Of a DNA stretch of 64,000 nucleotides, positions 42,855-51,883 are shown one piece after another. Under the pieces are notes generated by a model. That model saw nothing but the letters and a program-made list of their open reading frames with translations, was not told where the DNA came from and ran no database searches. Numbering within the stretch: the stretch's first letter is position 1; every line of letters starts with the position of its first letter. A program made the translations under genes and the position numbers. The stretch is from contig NZ_JABXWI010000009.1 in NCBI RefSeq assembly GCF_014930365.1, positions 1 through 64,000 of the forward strand, given 5' to 3'. The stretch comes from Streptomyces caniscabiei (lineage in GTDB: Bacteria > Actinomycetota > Actinomycetes > Streptomycetales > Streptomycetaceae).

Positions 42855-45800
42855 GGTGAGGGTGCCTCGTTCTCTTCGGTGCGTTTCTCGGGGGACGGCT
42901 CGGCGCCCTGCTGGACCTGGGGGGCCTCCGGGTCCAGGACCGCGCAGACGACCGTGAGCAGCTGGTCCACGTCCACCGGCTTGGGCACGTAGTCGTTGGC
43001 GCCGCGGGCGATCGACTTCTCGCGGTCGCCGGGCATCGCCTTGGCGGTGAGGGCGACGATGGGCAGGCCCGCCCAGCGGGGGGTACGGCGGATGGCGGAG
43101 ATCGTCTCGTAGCCGTCCATCTCCGGCATCATGATGTCCATCAGGACGAGTTCGACGTCCGGGTTGCGCTCCAGGGTCTCGATGCCCTCGCGGCCGTTCT
43201 CCGCGTACAGGACGGGCATGCCGACCCGGCCCAGGACATGGGTGAGCGCGAAGACGTTGCGGATGTCGTCGTCGACGATCAGCACCCGGCGGCCGGGCAG
43301 CACCTGGCCCGCGCGGCCCACCTTCCACGCCTCCAGCTTGGTGGGTGCCGGCCAGGAGTCGTCGCTGTCGTACGTGTCGGCTTCGTGCGCTGCCGGGTAC
43401 GGCTCGGTCGTCAACTGCTCGGGTACGAGACTGCCGCGCTCTTCGACCACCGGGCCCGTCACCCCGTGGCCCGGACTGAACACCGGGACGTACAGGGTGA
43501 AGATCGAGCCCTTGCCGGGGACGCTCTCCGCGATGATGCGGCCGCCGAGCAGGCCGGCGATCTCGCGGCTGATGGACAGACCGAGGCCGGTGCCGCCGTA
43601 CTTGCGGTTGGTGGTGCCGTCGGCCTGCTGGAACGCCTCGAAGATCACCGGGAGTTTCTCGGCGGCGATGCCGATGCCGGTGTCGGAGACGGCGAAGGCG
43701 ATCACCTCGTCGTGGTCCTCGCGGGTGTAGCGGTGGTCGGGGTCCTTGACGCGGCTGACGGTCAGCTCGACCCGGCCCGACGCGGTGAACTTGATCGCGT
43801 TCGAGAGGAGGTTGCGCAGGATCTGTTGGAGGCGCTGCTCGTCCGAGTACATCTCGCGCGGGACGTCCTCGCCGACCGTCACCTCGAAAGCCAGGCCCCG
43901 GTCGAGGGTGAGGGGCCGGAACGTGGCGTGGACGTAGTCCAGGAGTTTGATCAGGGGGAGGCGCTTCGGGCGTACGTCCATCCGGCCCGCCTCGATCTTC
44001 GAGAGGTCGAGGATGTCGTTGATCAGCTGGAGGAGGTCGGAGCCCGAGCGGTGGATCGTGGTCGCGAACTGCACCTCCTGGTCGGTGAGATGGCCGTCCG
44101 GGTTGTCGGAGAGCAGCCGTGCCAGGATCAGCAGCGAGTTCAGCGGGGTGCGCAGCTCGTGGGACATGTTCGCCAGGAACTCCGACTTGTACTGCGAGGA
44201 GGTGGCCAACAGTGCTGCCTTCTCCTCCAGTTCGGCGTTGGAGCGCTGCAACTCCGCCTGCTGCATCTGTAGTTCGTCGGAGCGTTCCTGGAGCTGCATG
44301 GCGAGGCGCTGGGACTCGCCGAGGAGGGACTCCGTACGGGAGTTGGCGATGATGGTGTTGATGGCGACGCCGATGGTGTTCACGAACTGGTCGAAGAACG
44401 CCAGGTGGACGTCGGAGAAGCGGGAGAAGGAGGCGAGCTCGATCACGCCGAGGAGCTTGTCCTCGAAGAGGATCGGGATGATCACCACGCTGGACGGGGA
44501 GGCCTCCCCGAGACCACTGTTGATCTTGATGTAGCCGGGCGGGGCCTCCTCCACCAGGATCCGCTTCCTCTCGCGGGCCGCCTGCGCGACCAGGCCGTGC
44601 ACCGGCAGGCCGCCGGTCTCGACGGTCGCACCCTGCGCCGCGCCGTAACCCGCGATGAAGGCCAGGCCCTTGGTGGGCGCCACCGGGAGCGGGGCCGCGC
44701 CGTCCTCGTCGGGGTCGGCCAGGTAGAAGGCGCCGTACTGGGCGTTCACCAGCGGGGTCAGCTCGCGCAGGATCAGATCGGCGACCTCCATCAGGTCGCG
44801 GTGGCCCTGCATCAGGGCGGCGAGCCGGGCGAGGTTGGACTCCAGCCAGTCCTTCGCGCGGGTGGTCTCGCGGAGGTTGGCCACCATCAGGTTGATGTTG
44901 TCCTTCAGCTCGGCGACCTCGCCCTGCGTCTCCACCGTGATCGAGCGGGACATGTCGCCCTGGGCCACGGCGGAGGCGACCTCGGCGATCGCGCGGACCT
45001 GCGTGGTCAGGTTCGACGCGAGCTCGTTCACGTTCGTCGTCAGACGCTTCCAGGTGCCGTAGACGCCCTCGACCCGTGCCTGGCCGCCGAGTTGGCCCTC
45101 GGAGCCGACCTCGCGGGCCACGCGGGTGACCTCGGAGGAGAAGGAGGAGAGGGTGTCGACCATCGTGTTGATGGCGGTCTTCAGCTCCAGGATCTCGCCG
45201 CGCGCGTCCACATCGATCTTCTTGGAGAGATCGCCGTTCGCGACCGCGGTGGTCACCTGGGCGATGTTGCGGACCTGCGAGGTCAGGTTGTCCGCCATGT
45301 AGTTGACGTTGTCGGTGAGGTCCCGCCACACACCGGACACGCCCAGCACCTGGGCGCGGCCGCCGAGCGCGCCGTCGGTGCCGACCTCGCGGGCCACCCG
45401 CGTCACCTCGTCGGCGAAAGCCCGCAACTGCTCCACCATCGTGTTGACGGTGTCCTTCAGCTCCAGGATCTCGCCGCGCGCGTCGACGGTGATCTTCTTG
45501 GAGAGGTCGCCGTTGGCGACGGCCGTGGTGACCTGGGCGATGTTGCGGACCTGCGAGGTCAGATTCAGGGCCATGAAGTTGACGTTGTCGGTGAGGTCCT
45601 TCCAGACGCCCGACACGCCCCGGACCTGCGCCTGCCCGCCGAGGTTGCCCTCGGTGCCGACCTCGCGGGCGACCCGGGTGACCTCGTCGGCGAAGGCGGA
45701 GAGCTGGTCGACCATCGTGTTGATCGTCGACTTCAGCTCCAGGATCTCGCCCTTGGCCTCGACGGTGATCTTCTTGCCGAGGTCCCCTTGGGCGACGGCC

Positions 45801-47023
45801 GTGGAGACAAGGGCGATGTTCCTGACCTGCGAGGTCAGGTTGTCCGCCATGAAGTTGACGTTGTCGGTGAGGTCCTTCCAGACGCCGGAGACGCCCCGGA
45901 CCTGGGCCCGGCCGCCGAGGTTGCCCTCGGTGCCGACCTCGCGGGCGACCCGGGTCACTTCGTCGGCGAAGGCGGAGAGCTGGTCGACCATCGTGTTGAT
46001 GGTGGACTTCAGCTCCAGGATCTCGCCCTGCGCGTCGACGGTGATCTTCTGGCTGAGGTCGCCGTTCGCCACCGCCGTGGTCACCTGGGCGATGTTGCGG
46101 ACCTGCGAAGTCAGGTTCGACGCCATGAAGTTGACGTTGTCGGTGAGGTCCTTCCAGACCCCGGAGACACCCCGGACCTGGGCGCGACCGCCGAGCCGGC
46201 CCTCGGTGCCGACCTCGCGGGCCACGCGGGTGACCTCGTCGGCGAAGGCGGAGAGCTGGTCGACCATCGTGTTCACGGTGAGCTTCAGTTCGAGCAACTC
46301 GCCGGTCGCCTCGACCGTCACCGTACGGGTGAGGTCGCCGCGCGCCACCGCGGTGGTCACCAGGGCGATGTCCCGCACCTGCGCGGTCAGCCGGGCGGCC
46401 ATGGTGTTGACCGCCTCGGTCACGTCCCGCCAACTCCCGGACAGACCCCGGACCTTGGCGCGGCCGCCGAGCCGGCCTTCGGTCCCGACCTCGCGCGCCA
46501 CCCGGGTCACCTCGCCGGTGAACAGGGACAGCTGGTCGACCATCTTGTTCACCGCGCGGCCCAACCGCCTGAGGTCGCCCCGCAGTTGACGGTTGCCGTC
46601 GTGCAGGTCGACCCGCTGGGTGAGGTCGCCGCCGGCCACCGCGTCCAGCACGCGGGTGGCGTTGGCGGCCGGGGCGACCAGGGCGTCCAGGGTCTGGTTC
46701 ACATCGTCGACCCGGGTCGCCCAGGCACCCTGGCCCGGGCTCGCCGACAGCCGCTCGTCGAGGCGGCCGTGCCGCACCAACTCCCGCCGGACCCGCTGCA
46801 CTTCGCTGCCGAAGTGGGTGCTGCGGTCGATGATCTGGTTGAAGAGGGCGCACAGCTCCGCCACCGGCGCGGGGCCCGCCTCCGGGACCTTCGTGAAGCT
46901 GCCGTCTCGGGCGGCGGTCATGGCCGCGGTCAGCGCGCGGAGATCGGATGCCCGGATCAGAACGTCCGTTTGGCTGTCTTTTTGACCGTCTCGGAGCACC
47001 CGCGTAGCACTGTTCTCACTCAT
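42851..47023 (-). CDS. Poly-HAMP cytoplasmic hybrid histidine kinase
   Basis: 1390 residues, no transmembrane segment. About 30-700 holds seven HAMP units with a repeating 92-residue period (TTAVANGDLSKKITVDARGE; EVTRVAREVGTEG). A GAF domain follows (about 725-880), then a coiled coil (LQMQQAELQRSNAELEEKAA), HisKA with H955 in FLANMSHELRTPLNS, a HATPase domain (LRNLLSNAIKF; DTGIGIAAEKL; YGGTGLGLSIS) and a C-terminal receiver with D1296 in VLMDIMMPEMDG. The layout matches the Nik1/group III hybrid kinases of fungi and the osmoadaptation kinase OsaA of Streptomyces; a stress or osmotic role is inferred. It lies in an operon with the response regulator and is divergent from the SpoIIE-type phosphatase. 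Confidence 0.93.
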   Translation of the reverse strand: MSENSATRVLRDGQKDSQTDVLIRASDLRALTAAMTAARDGSFTKVPEAGPAPVAELCALFNQIIDRSTHFGSEVQRVRRELVRHGRLDERLSASPGQGAWATRVDDVNQTLDALVAPAANATRVLDAVAGGDLTQRVDLHDGNRQLRGDLRRLGRAVNKMVDQLSLFTGEVTRVAREVGTEGRLGGRAKVRGLSGSWRDVTEAVNTMAARLTAQVRDIALVTTAVARGDLTRTVTVEATGELLELKLTVNTMVDQLSAFADEVTRVAREVGTEGRLGGRAQVRGVSGVWKDLTDNVNFMASNLTSQVRNIAQVTTAVANGDLSQKITVDAQGEILELKSTINTMVDQLSAFADEVTRVAREVGTEGNLGGRAQVRGVSGVWKDLTDNVNFMADNLTSQVRNIALVSTAVAQGDLGKKITVEAKGEILELKSTINTMVDQLSAFADEVTRVAREVGTEGNLGGQAQVRGVSGVWKDLTDNVNFMALNLTSQVRNIAQVTTAVANGDLSKKITVDARGEILELKDTVNTMVEQLRAFADEVTRVAREVGTDGALGGRAQVLGVSGVWRDLTDNVNYMADNLTSQVRNIAQVTTAVANGDLSKKIDVDARGEILELKTAINTMVDTLSSFSSEVTRVAREVGSEGQLGGQARVEGVYGTWKRLTTNVNELASNLTTQVRAIAEVASAVAQGDMSRSITVETQGEVAELKDNINLMVANLRETTRAKDWLESNLARLAALMQGHRDLMEVADLILRELTPLVNAQYGAFYLADPDEDGAAPLPVAPTKGLAFIAGYGAAQGATVETGGLPVHGLVAQAARERKRILVEEAPPGYIKINSGLGEASPSSVVIIPILFEDKLLGVIELASFSRFSDVHLAFFDQFVNTIGVAINTIIANSRTESLLGESQRLAMQLQERSDELQMQQAELQRSNAELEEKAALLATSSQYKSEFLANMSHELRTPLNSLLILARLLSDNPDGHLTDQEVQFATTIHRSGSDLLQLINDILDLSKIEAGRMDVRPKRLPLIKLLDYVHATFRPLTLDRGLAFEVTVGEDVPREMYSDEQRLQQILRNLLSNAIKFTASGRVELTVSRVKDPDHRYTREDHDEVIAFAVSDTGIGIAAEKLPVIFEAFQQADGTTNRKYGGTGLGLSISREIAGLLGGRIIAESVPGKGSIFTLYVPVFSPGHGVTGPVVEERGSLVPEQLTTEPYPAAHEADTYDSDDSWPAPTKLEAWKVGRAGQVLPGRRVLIVDDDIRNVFALTHVLGRVGMPVLYAENGREGIETLERNPDVELVLMDIMMPEMDGYETISAIRRTPRWAGLPIVALTAKAMPGDREKSIARGANDYVPKPVDVDQLLTVVCAVLDPEAPQVQQGAEPSPEKRTEENEAPSP
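45100..46520 (-). repeat. 276-bp tandem repeats encoding HAMP modules
   Basis: Six in-frame copies of a unit of about 276 bp, marked by CCGACCTCGCGGGCCACSCG-like sequence near 45110, 45385, 45660, 45937, 46213 and 46489. The middle copies are very similar at DNA level, so recent duplication or gene conversion is likely. Confidence 0.85.
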
Positions 47024-47127
47024 GGTGGCCCACTTCGGTAACTCGGCGCTTATGGGCGTGGTCAGTCTGTCACTCTGTCCGTGCCGCCTGAGGCCTATTC
47101 GTCCGAACTTTCTCAGGGAGCCGCTCA

Positions 47128-49860
47128 GTGGGGGCCATTCCGACGCAACGGGAGACCGCGTCCTGTGCGCCCGACGCGCCCGCGCGCGTCGGGGCTGACA
47201 CGCTGTCCGCCGGGACCGCGTACGCGGGCGCGGACCGGCGCGCGGTGGTGCGTGTGTCGCTGCCCGGGGGACCGCTCGCGCCGGGAGCCGCCCGGCGCTT
47301 CGTCGGTACCGCGCTCGGGGAGTGGGCCGAGCTCGATCTGCCGGGGGCCGCGGCCCTCTCCGCCCGCCTCGTCGAGGACGCCCTCGTGGTGGTCAGCGAG
47401 CTGGTCACCAACGCGGTCGTCCACGCGGGCACGGACGTCGAACTGCTGTGCCGTCTGGGGCGCGACGACCCCGCCTCCGCCGGGTGGCTGCTGGTCGAGG
47501 TCTCGGACCATCATCCCTCCAGGGCGGTACGGGACGAGGGCGCCGAACGCCCCTACCTCGTCGAACGGCCGTACGGGGCCGCCGAGTACGGACGGGGCCT
47601 GCGCCTCGTCGCGGCGCTCTCCGAGGCGTGGGGGATCACCTACCGGACCGGCATGAAGACCGTCTGGGCCCGGTTGTCGGTCGACGGGGCGATGGCGGTG
47701 GAGGACGCGTTCGGGGCGTACGGCGGTGAGGTGCCGGGGGTGGGGGGCGCGGGGATCTCGGGGACCGTCGGGGCCGGGGATGTCGGGGAGGTAGCGGGAA
47801 CCGAGGGCGACGGGGCGGTCGAGGGGGGCGCGGGAGGGGACGACTGGCGCGTGTCGGCGTACGCCGGGGACGGGGAGGTGCGGGGAGTTCGCGGTGCGCG
47901 GGCGTACGCGGGGGGCGTCGGACACGGTGACGAAGGGGGCCCCGAGCTGGGGCCGGACCCGGTCGATCTGGTCGCCCCCGTGCCCCGGCTCGGTGTGGAG
48001 CGCGACCGGGAGTGGTTGAACCGGGGTGCGCTCTCCTTCCTGGCCGAGGCGTCCGATCTGCTCGCCGGACAGCTCGACGAGGACCTGGTCGCCGCGCTCG
48101 CCGGGCAGCTGCTGGTGCCGAGGCTGGCGGACTGGTGCGCGGTGTGGCTGGAGGACGAGGGGCTGGGCTGGCGCGGCGGCGACGGTTCGCTCGGCCCGGC
48201 ACCCCGGCTCGCCCGCGTCTGGCACGGCAGCGAGAACCGCATCGAGGAACTGCGCCGGGCCCTGGAGCAGAATCCGCCGCGACTGCCCGAGTCGGTGCGG
48301 TCGAGAGCGGTACCGGTGCCGTGGCCGGAGCCGGCCGCCGGCGACCGGCCGAGCGGGGTGGGTGACCGGGGGCGGACAGCGGACGGCGAGGGTGCGCCGA
48401 CGGACGGCGAGGGTGCCTCGCGGGACGGCGGGGGTGCCTCGGCGGGGTCGGTCGGGAAGCGGGACGGTGGTTCGGCCGGGGAACGACTCGGCGGGTCGCC
48501 CGGGCTGAGTCGCGGCGGGGCCGTGCGCGGGCGCGAAGACGGGGCGGCACCGGAGTGTGACAGCGGGGCGGCGCCGGAGCGTGCGGGCGGGGCGGCGCCG
48601 GAGTGCGACGGCGGGATCGTGCGCGGGCGCGAGAGCCGGGCGGCCCGGGAGTGTGACGGCGAGACCGGGCGGGAGCGTGACGATGAAACCGCCCGGGAGT
48701 GTGAAGGTGGGGCCCCGTCGGGGCGTGCGGGCGGGGCGGCGCCGGAGTGCGACGGCGGGATCGTGCGCGGGCGCGAGAGCCGGGCGGCCCAAGAGCGTGA
48801 CGGTGAGACCGGGCGGGAGCGGGACGGCGAGACCGGGCGGGAGCGTGACGGTGGGGCCGCGTGGGAGCGTGGCGGCGAGGTCGTGCGGGAGCGTGAGGGT
48901 GGGGCCGCGCTTGCCTATCGGCTGATTGCCGGGGGGCGGCCGCTCGGGACTCTCGTCATCGGGCGGGCCGGGCTGCTGCGGTTCCCGGACGAGGTGACCG
49001 GACTGGTGGAGGACCTGAGCCGACGCATCGCGCTGTCGATCGGGGCGGCCCGTCAGTACGCCCGTCAGGCGACCATCAGCCGCGTGCTCCAGCGCGGCCT
49101 GCTGCCGGGCGCGGTCGCCGAGATCCCCGGAGTGTCGAGCGCACTGGTGTACGAGCCGTGCGACAAGGGTGGACCCAGCGGCGACTTCTACGACCTCTTC
49201 CCCGCCGGCCGGGGCCGCTGGTGCTTCGCCATCGGTGACGTCCAGGGCAAGGGCCCCGAGGCCGCCGTGGTCATCGGTCTCGCCCGCCCCTGGCTGCGGC
49301 TGCTCGCCCGCGAGGGCTACGGCGTGGCGGACGTGCTCGACCGCCTCAACCAGCTCCTCCTCGACGACGCGACCGAGGCCGCCGACGCCGCCGCCCGCGC
49401 CCTGGTCACGGCCGGCGACCCCGGTCTCGTCGATCCCGACGGCCCCCAGATCCGCTTCCTCTCCCTTCTCTACGGCGAACTCGTCCCCGTCCCCGGCGGC
49501 GTCCGCTGCACCCTCGCCTCCGCCGGCCACCCGCTGCCGCTGCTCCTCGGGCCCGACGGCGACGTCCGGACCGTGGCCGAGCCGCAGACCCTGCTCGGGG
49601 TGATCGAGGACACGGAGTACGTCTCCGAGACGTTCGAGCTGCGCTGCGGCGACACCCTGCTCTGCGTGACCGACGGGGTCACCGAGCGGCGCAGCGGCCC
49701 GCGCATGTTCGACGACGGGGACGGCCTCGCCACCGCCCTCTCCGGCTGCGCCGGCCTCGACGCCCAGCTGATCGCCGAACGCATCCGCCGACTCGTCCAC
49801 GAGTTCGGGGAACGGCCTCCGGACGACGATCTGGCGCTGCTGGTGCTGCGGGCGGAGTAG
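47128..49860 (+). CDS. SpoIIE-type PP2C phosphatase with N-terminal RsbW-like kinase domain
   Basis: 910 residues. The N-terminal HATPase domain (about 20-195) is of the anti-sigma/RsbW kind: VEDALVVVSELVTNAVVHAG (N box) and YGRGLRLVAALSEAWG (G2); its G1 box is atypical (VSDHHPS). A GAF-like region (about 295-640) is interrupted by some 200 residues of Arg/Glu/Gly repeats. The C-terminal SpoIIE/RsbU phosphatase (about 655-908) has GGPSGDFYDLF, IGDVQGKGPEAA, VTDGVTE and PDDDLALLVL with the metal-binding aspartates. Such proteins switch anti-sigma pathways. GTG 47128 follows CAGGGAG. It is divergent from the poly-HAMP kinase, which suggests a shared stress circuit. Confidence 0.9.
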   Translation: MGAIPTQRETASCAPDAPARVGADTLSAGTAYAGADRRAVVRVSLPGGPLAPGAARRFVGTALGEWAELDLPGAAALSARLVEDALVVVSELVTNAVVHAGTDVELLCRLGRDDPASAGWLLVEVSDHHPSRAVRDEGAERPYLVERPYGAAEYGRGLRLVAALSEAWGITYRTGMKTVWARLSVDGAMAVEDAFGAYGGEVPGVGGAGISGTVGAGDVGEVAGTEGDGAVEGGAGGDDWRVSAYAGDGEVRGVRGARAYAGGVGHGDEGGPELGPDPVDLVAPVPRLGVERDREWLNRGALSFLAEASDLLAGQLDEDLVAALAGQLLVPRLADWCAVWLEDEGLGWRGGDGSLGPAPRLARVWHGSENRIEELRRALEQNPPRLPESVRSRAVPVPWPEPAAGDRPSGVGDRGRTADGEGAPTDGEGASRDGGGASAGSVGKRDGGSAGERLGGSPGLSRGGAVRGREDGAAPECDSGAAPERAGGAAPECDGGIVRGRESRAARECDGETGRERDDETARECEGGAPSGRAGGAAPECDGGIVRGRESRAAQERDGETGRERDGETGRERDGGAAWERGGEVVREREGGAALAYRLIAGGRPLGTLVIGRAGLLRFPDEVTGLVEDLSRRIALSIGAARQYARQATISRVLQRGLLPGAVAEIPGVSSALVYEPCDKGGPSGDFYDLFPAGRGRWCFAIGDVQGKGPEAAVVIGLARPWLRLLAREGYGVADVLDRLNQLLLDDATEAADAAARALVTAGDPGLVDPDGPQIRFLSLLYGELVPVPGGVRCTLASAGHPLPLLLGPDGDVRTVAEPQTLLGVIEDTEYVSETFELRCGDTLLCVTDGVTERRSGPRMFDDGDGLATALSGCAGLDAQLIAERIRRLVHEFGERPPDDDLALLVLRAE
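48580..48790 (+). repeat. 67-bp direct duplication inside the phosphatase gene
   Basis: The segment 48580-48646 (starting CGTGCGGGCGGGGCGGCGCC) recurs unchanged at 48724-48790, offset 144 bases (48 codons). It lies in the low-complexity insertion and is surrounded by shorter GAGCGTGACGG-type repeats to about 48900. Confidence 0.88.
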
Positions 49861-49970
49861 TGGCCGGAGCAGGGTCGGAGGAGCGGCCTGAGTAGGACCG
49901 GAGCAGGGGCGTGACGGCGGCGGATCGACGGCGGACCGAGGACCGGCGGCGTTGCTGGACAATGGAAGGC

Positions 49971-51203
49971 ATGCCTTCCGCACTCCCCGACGGTGAGCCC
50001 GTCCCCGACGACGGGGCGTTGCCCGCGCACGCCCTGGCCGACGCGGCCGAGCGTCCCCTCGGGTTCTATCTCCACGTCCCGTACTGCGCGACCCGCTGCG
50101 GCTACTGCGACTTCAACACCTACACCGCCACCGAACTGCGCGGCACCGGCGGCGTCCTCGCCTCCCGCGACAACTACGCGGAGACGGTCGTCGACGAGAT
50201 CCGCCTCGCCCGCAAGGTCATGGGCGACGACCCGCGCCCCGTCCGTACGGTCTTCGTCGGCGGCGGGACGCCCACGCTGCTGGCCGCCGACGACCTCGTA
50301 CGGATGCTGGGGGCGATCCGGGAGGAGTTCGGGCTCGCGGACGACGCGGAGGTGACGACCGAGGCGAACCCGGAGTCGGTCGACCCCGCCTATCTGGAGA
50401 CTCTGCGCGCGGGCGGCTTCAACCGGCTCTCGTTCGGTATGCAGAGCGCACGGCAGCACGTGCTGAAGATCCTCGACCGTACGCACACGCCGGGGCGCCC
50501 GGAGGCGTGCGTGGCGGAGGCGCGCGCCGCCGGCTTCGACCACGTCAACCTGGACCTGATCTACGGCACGCCGGGCGAGTCGGACGACGACTGGCGGGCC
50601 TCCCTGGGCGCCGCGCTCGGCGCCGGGCCGGACCACATCTCGGCGTACGCCCTGATCGTCGAGGAGGGCACGCAGCTGGCGCGGCGCATCCGCCGGGGCG
50701 AGGTGCCGATGACCGACGACGACGTCCACGCCGACCGGTACCTCATCGCCGAGGAGACGCTCTCGGCCGCCGGGTTCGACTGGTACGAGGTCTCCAACTG
50801 GGCCACCTCGGACGCCGGGCGTTGCCTCCACAACGAGCTGTACTGGCGCGGCGCGGACTGGTGGGGCGCGGGGCCGGGCGCCCACAGCCACGTCGGCGGC
50901 GTGCGCTGGTGGAACGTCAAGCACCCCGGCGCGTACGCGGGCGCGCTGGCGGCGGGGAAGTCGCCGGGCGCCGGGCGTGAGCTCCTGTCGGACGAGGACC
51001 GCCGCGTCGAGCGCATCCTGCTGGAGCTGCGGCTGCGGGAGGGGTGCCCGTTGTCGCTGCTGCGGGAGCAGGGCCTCGCGGCGGCCGGGCGCGCCCTGTC
51101 CGACGGGCTGCTCGACCCGGGCCCGTACGAGGAGGGGCGCGCGGTGCTCACGCTGCGGGGGCGGTTGCTGGCGGACGCGGTGGTGCGGGACTTGGTGGAC
51201 TGA
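49971..51203 (+). CDS. hemW: Radical SAM haem chaperone HemW
   Basis: 410 residues. Related to oxygen-independent coproporphyrinogen oxidase (HemN) but of the HemW type, which hands haem to haem proteins. The radical-SAM motif is CATRCGYCDF in GFYLHVPYCATRCGYCDFN; the GGTP motif is FVGGGTPTLL, and NPESVDPAYLETL, SFGMQSARQHVLKILDRTH and NLDLIYGTPGES follow. The HemW C-terminal domain is complete. ATG 49971 (MPSALPDGEP) lies 7 bases after GACAAT, a possible leaderless start; ATG 49962 is an alternative. It comes upstream of hrcA-dnaJ, the usual actinomycete order, though interrupted by three genes. Confidence 0.94.
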   Translation: MPSALPDGEPVPDDGALPAHALADAAERPLGFYLHVPYCATRCGYCDFNTYTATELRGTGGVLASRDNYAETVVDEIRLARKVMGDDPRPVRTVFVGGGTPTLLAADDLVRMLGAIREEFGLADDAEVTTEANPESVDPAYLETLRAGGFNRLSFGMQSARQHVLKILDRTHTPGRPEACVAEARAAGFDHVNLDLIYGTPGESDDDWRASLGAALGAGPDHISAYALIVEEGTQLARRIRRGEVPMTDDDVHADRYLIAEETLSAAGFDWYEVSNWATSDAGRCLHNELYWRGADWWGAGPGAHSHVGGVRWWNVKHPGAYAGALAAGKSPGAGRELLSDEDRRVERILLELRLREGCPLSLLREQGLAAAGRALSDGLLDPGPYEEGRAVLTLRGRLLADAVVRDLVD

Positions 51204-51304
51204 TCACTCTGGTGGGTGAATCGGTGCGGAACGGGGGTTCGGTACCTAATCTGGCTCGTAGGCTGCCGCCGAAAAGGACGCGGCGGATGTGGAGGGCCAC
51301 GGAG

Positions 51305-51883
51305 ATGACCGCTGTGGATGAGCGTGGGATGGCTGAGTTCTTCGCGGGGTTCGAGCCCCCGGACGGCGTCAAGATGGAGCTTCTCCGGGGGGAAATCGTG
51401 ATGATGTCCAGCCCTGATCTGGTGCACAACCGGATCGTGACGGCGGTGCAGGACCAGATCCCGCGCCAGCGTTGGGAGAGGCTGCAGACTCAGGACGTCG
51501 ACATCGTCGACGAAGCCAGCGAGCCCGTACCTGACCTGGTCGTGCTGGAGAATGACCTCAGCCCGGAGGCGGGGCGCTTGCTGTCGTCCCGGCTGATCAC
51601 TTTGGTGGTCGAAGTCGTTTCCAAGACCAGCGTTGACCGGGACTATGGGGTCAAGCGATCGATCTATGCAGCGGGTCAGGTGCCCGCCTACCTGATCATC
51701 GACCCGATCATGTCCCAATGCGTGCTGCTCACTGAGCCCCGGGGAGCTGGTGACGCCGCCGACTATCAGGTGCAGCGCATTACCAAGTTCGGGGACCCTG
51801 TACCGCTGGATTTGCTCGGCGTCGAGCTGGATACCAGCACGTTCGGCACTCTCCCGGGGGTCAGGCCCCACCGCCGACCGTGA
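51305..51883 (+). CDS. Uma2/DUF820 family putative nuclease-fold protein
   Basis: 192 residues. The Uma2 fold is a PD-(D/E)XK nuclease relative; visible blocks are MELLRGEIVMMSSPDLVHNR, EPVPDLVVLE, LVVEVVSKTSVDRDYGVKRS and AGQVPAYLIIDP, giving the PD...E-V...K arrangement. ATG 51305 follows GGAGGGCC. Substrate and role are unknown; these genes are highly multiplied in Streptomyces and cyanobacteria and are often mobile. Third positions are less GC-biased than in hemW, which fits later acquisition. Its last 23 bases overlap the convergent DUF3097 gene. Confidence 0.88.
   Translation: MTAVDERGMAEFFAGFEPPDGVKMELLRGEIVMMSSPDLVHNRIVTAVQDQIPRQRWERLQTQDVDIVDEASEPVPDLVVLENDLSPEAGRLLSSRLITLVVEVVSKTSVDRDYGVKRSIYAAGQVPAYLIIDPIMSQCVLLTEPRGAGDAADYQVQRITKFGDPVPLDLLGVELDTSTFGTLPGVRPHRRP

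Noticed and set aside
42282..46853. Minus-strand frame of 1523 codons
   Set aside because: It runs out of frame through the hybrid kinase gene. Only its last 190 codons, from ATG 42854, are real (the response regulator).
44405..47041. Plus-strand frame of 878 codons opposite the hybrid kinase
   Set aside because: Antisense shadow of the HAMP repeats; the protein is a repetitive Gly/Asp/Val mixture without recognisable domains.
47125..49983. Minus-strand frame of 952 codons opposite the SpoIIE-type gene
   Set aside because: Exact antisense shadow of a gene with clear catalytic motifs.
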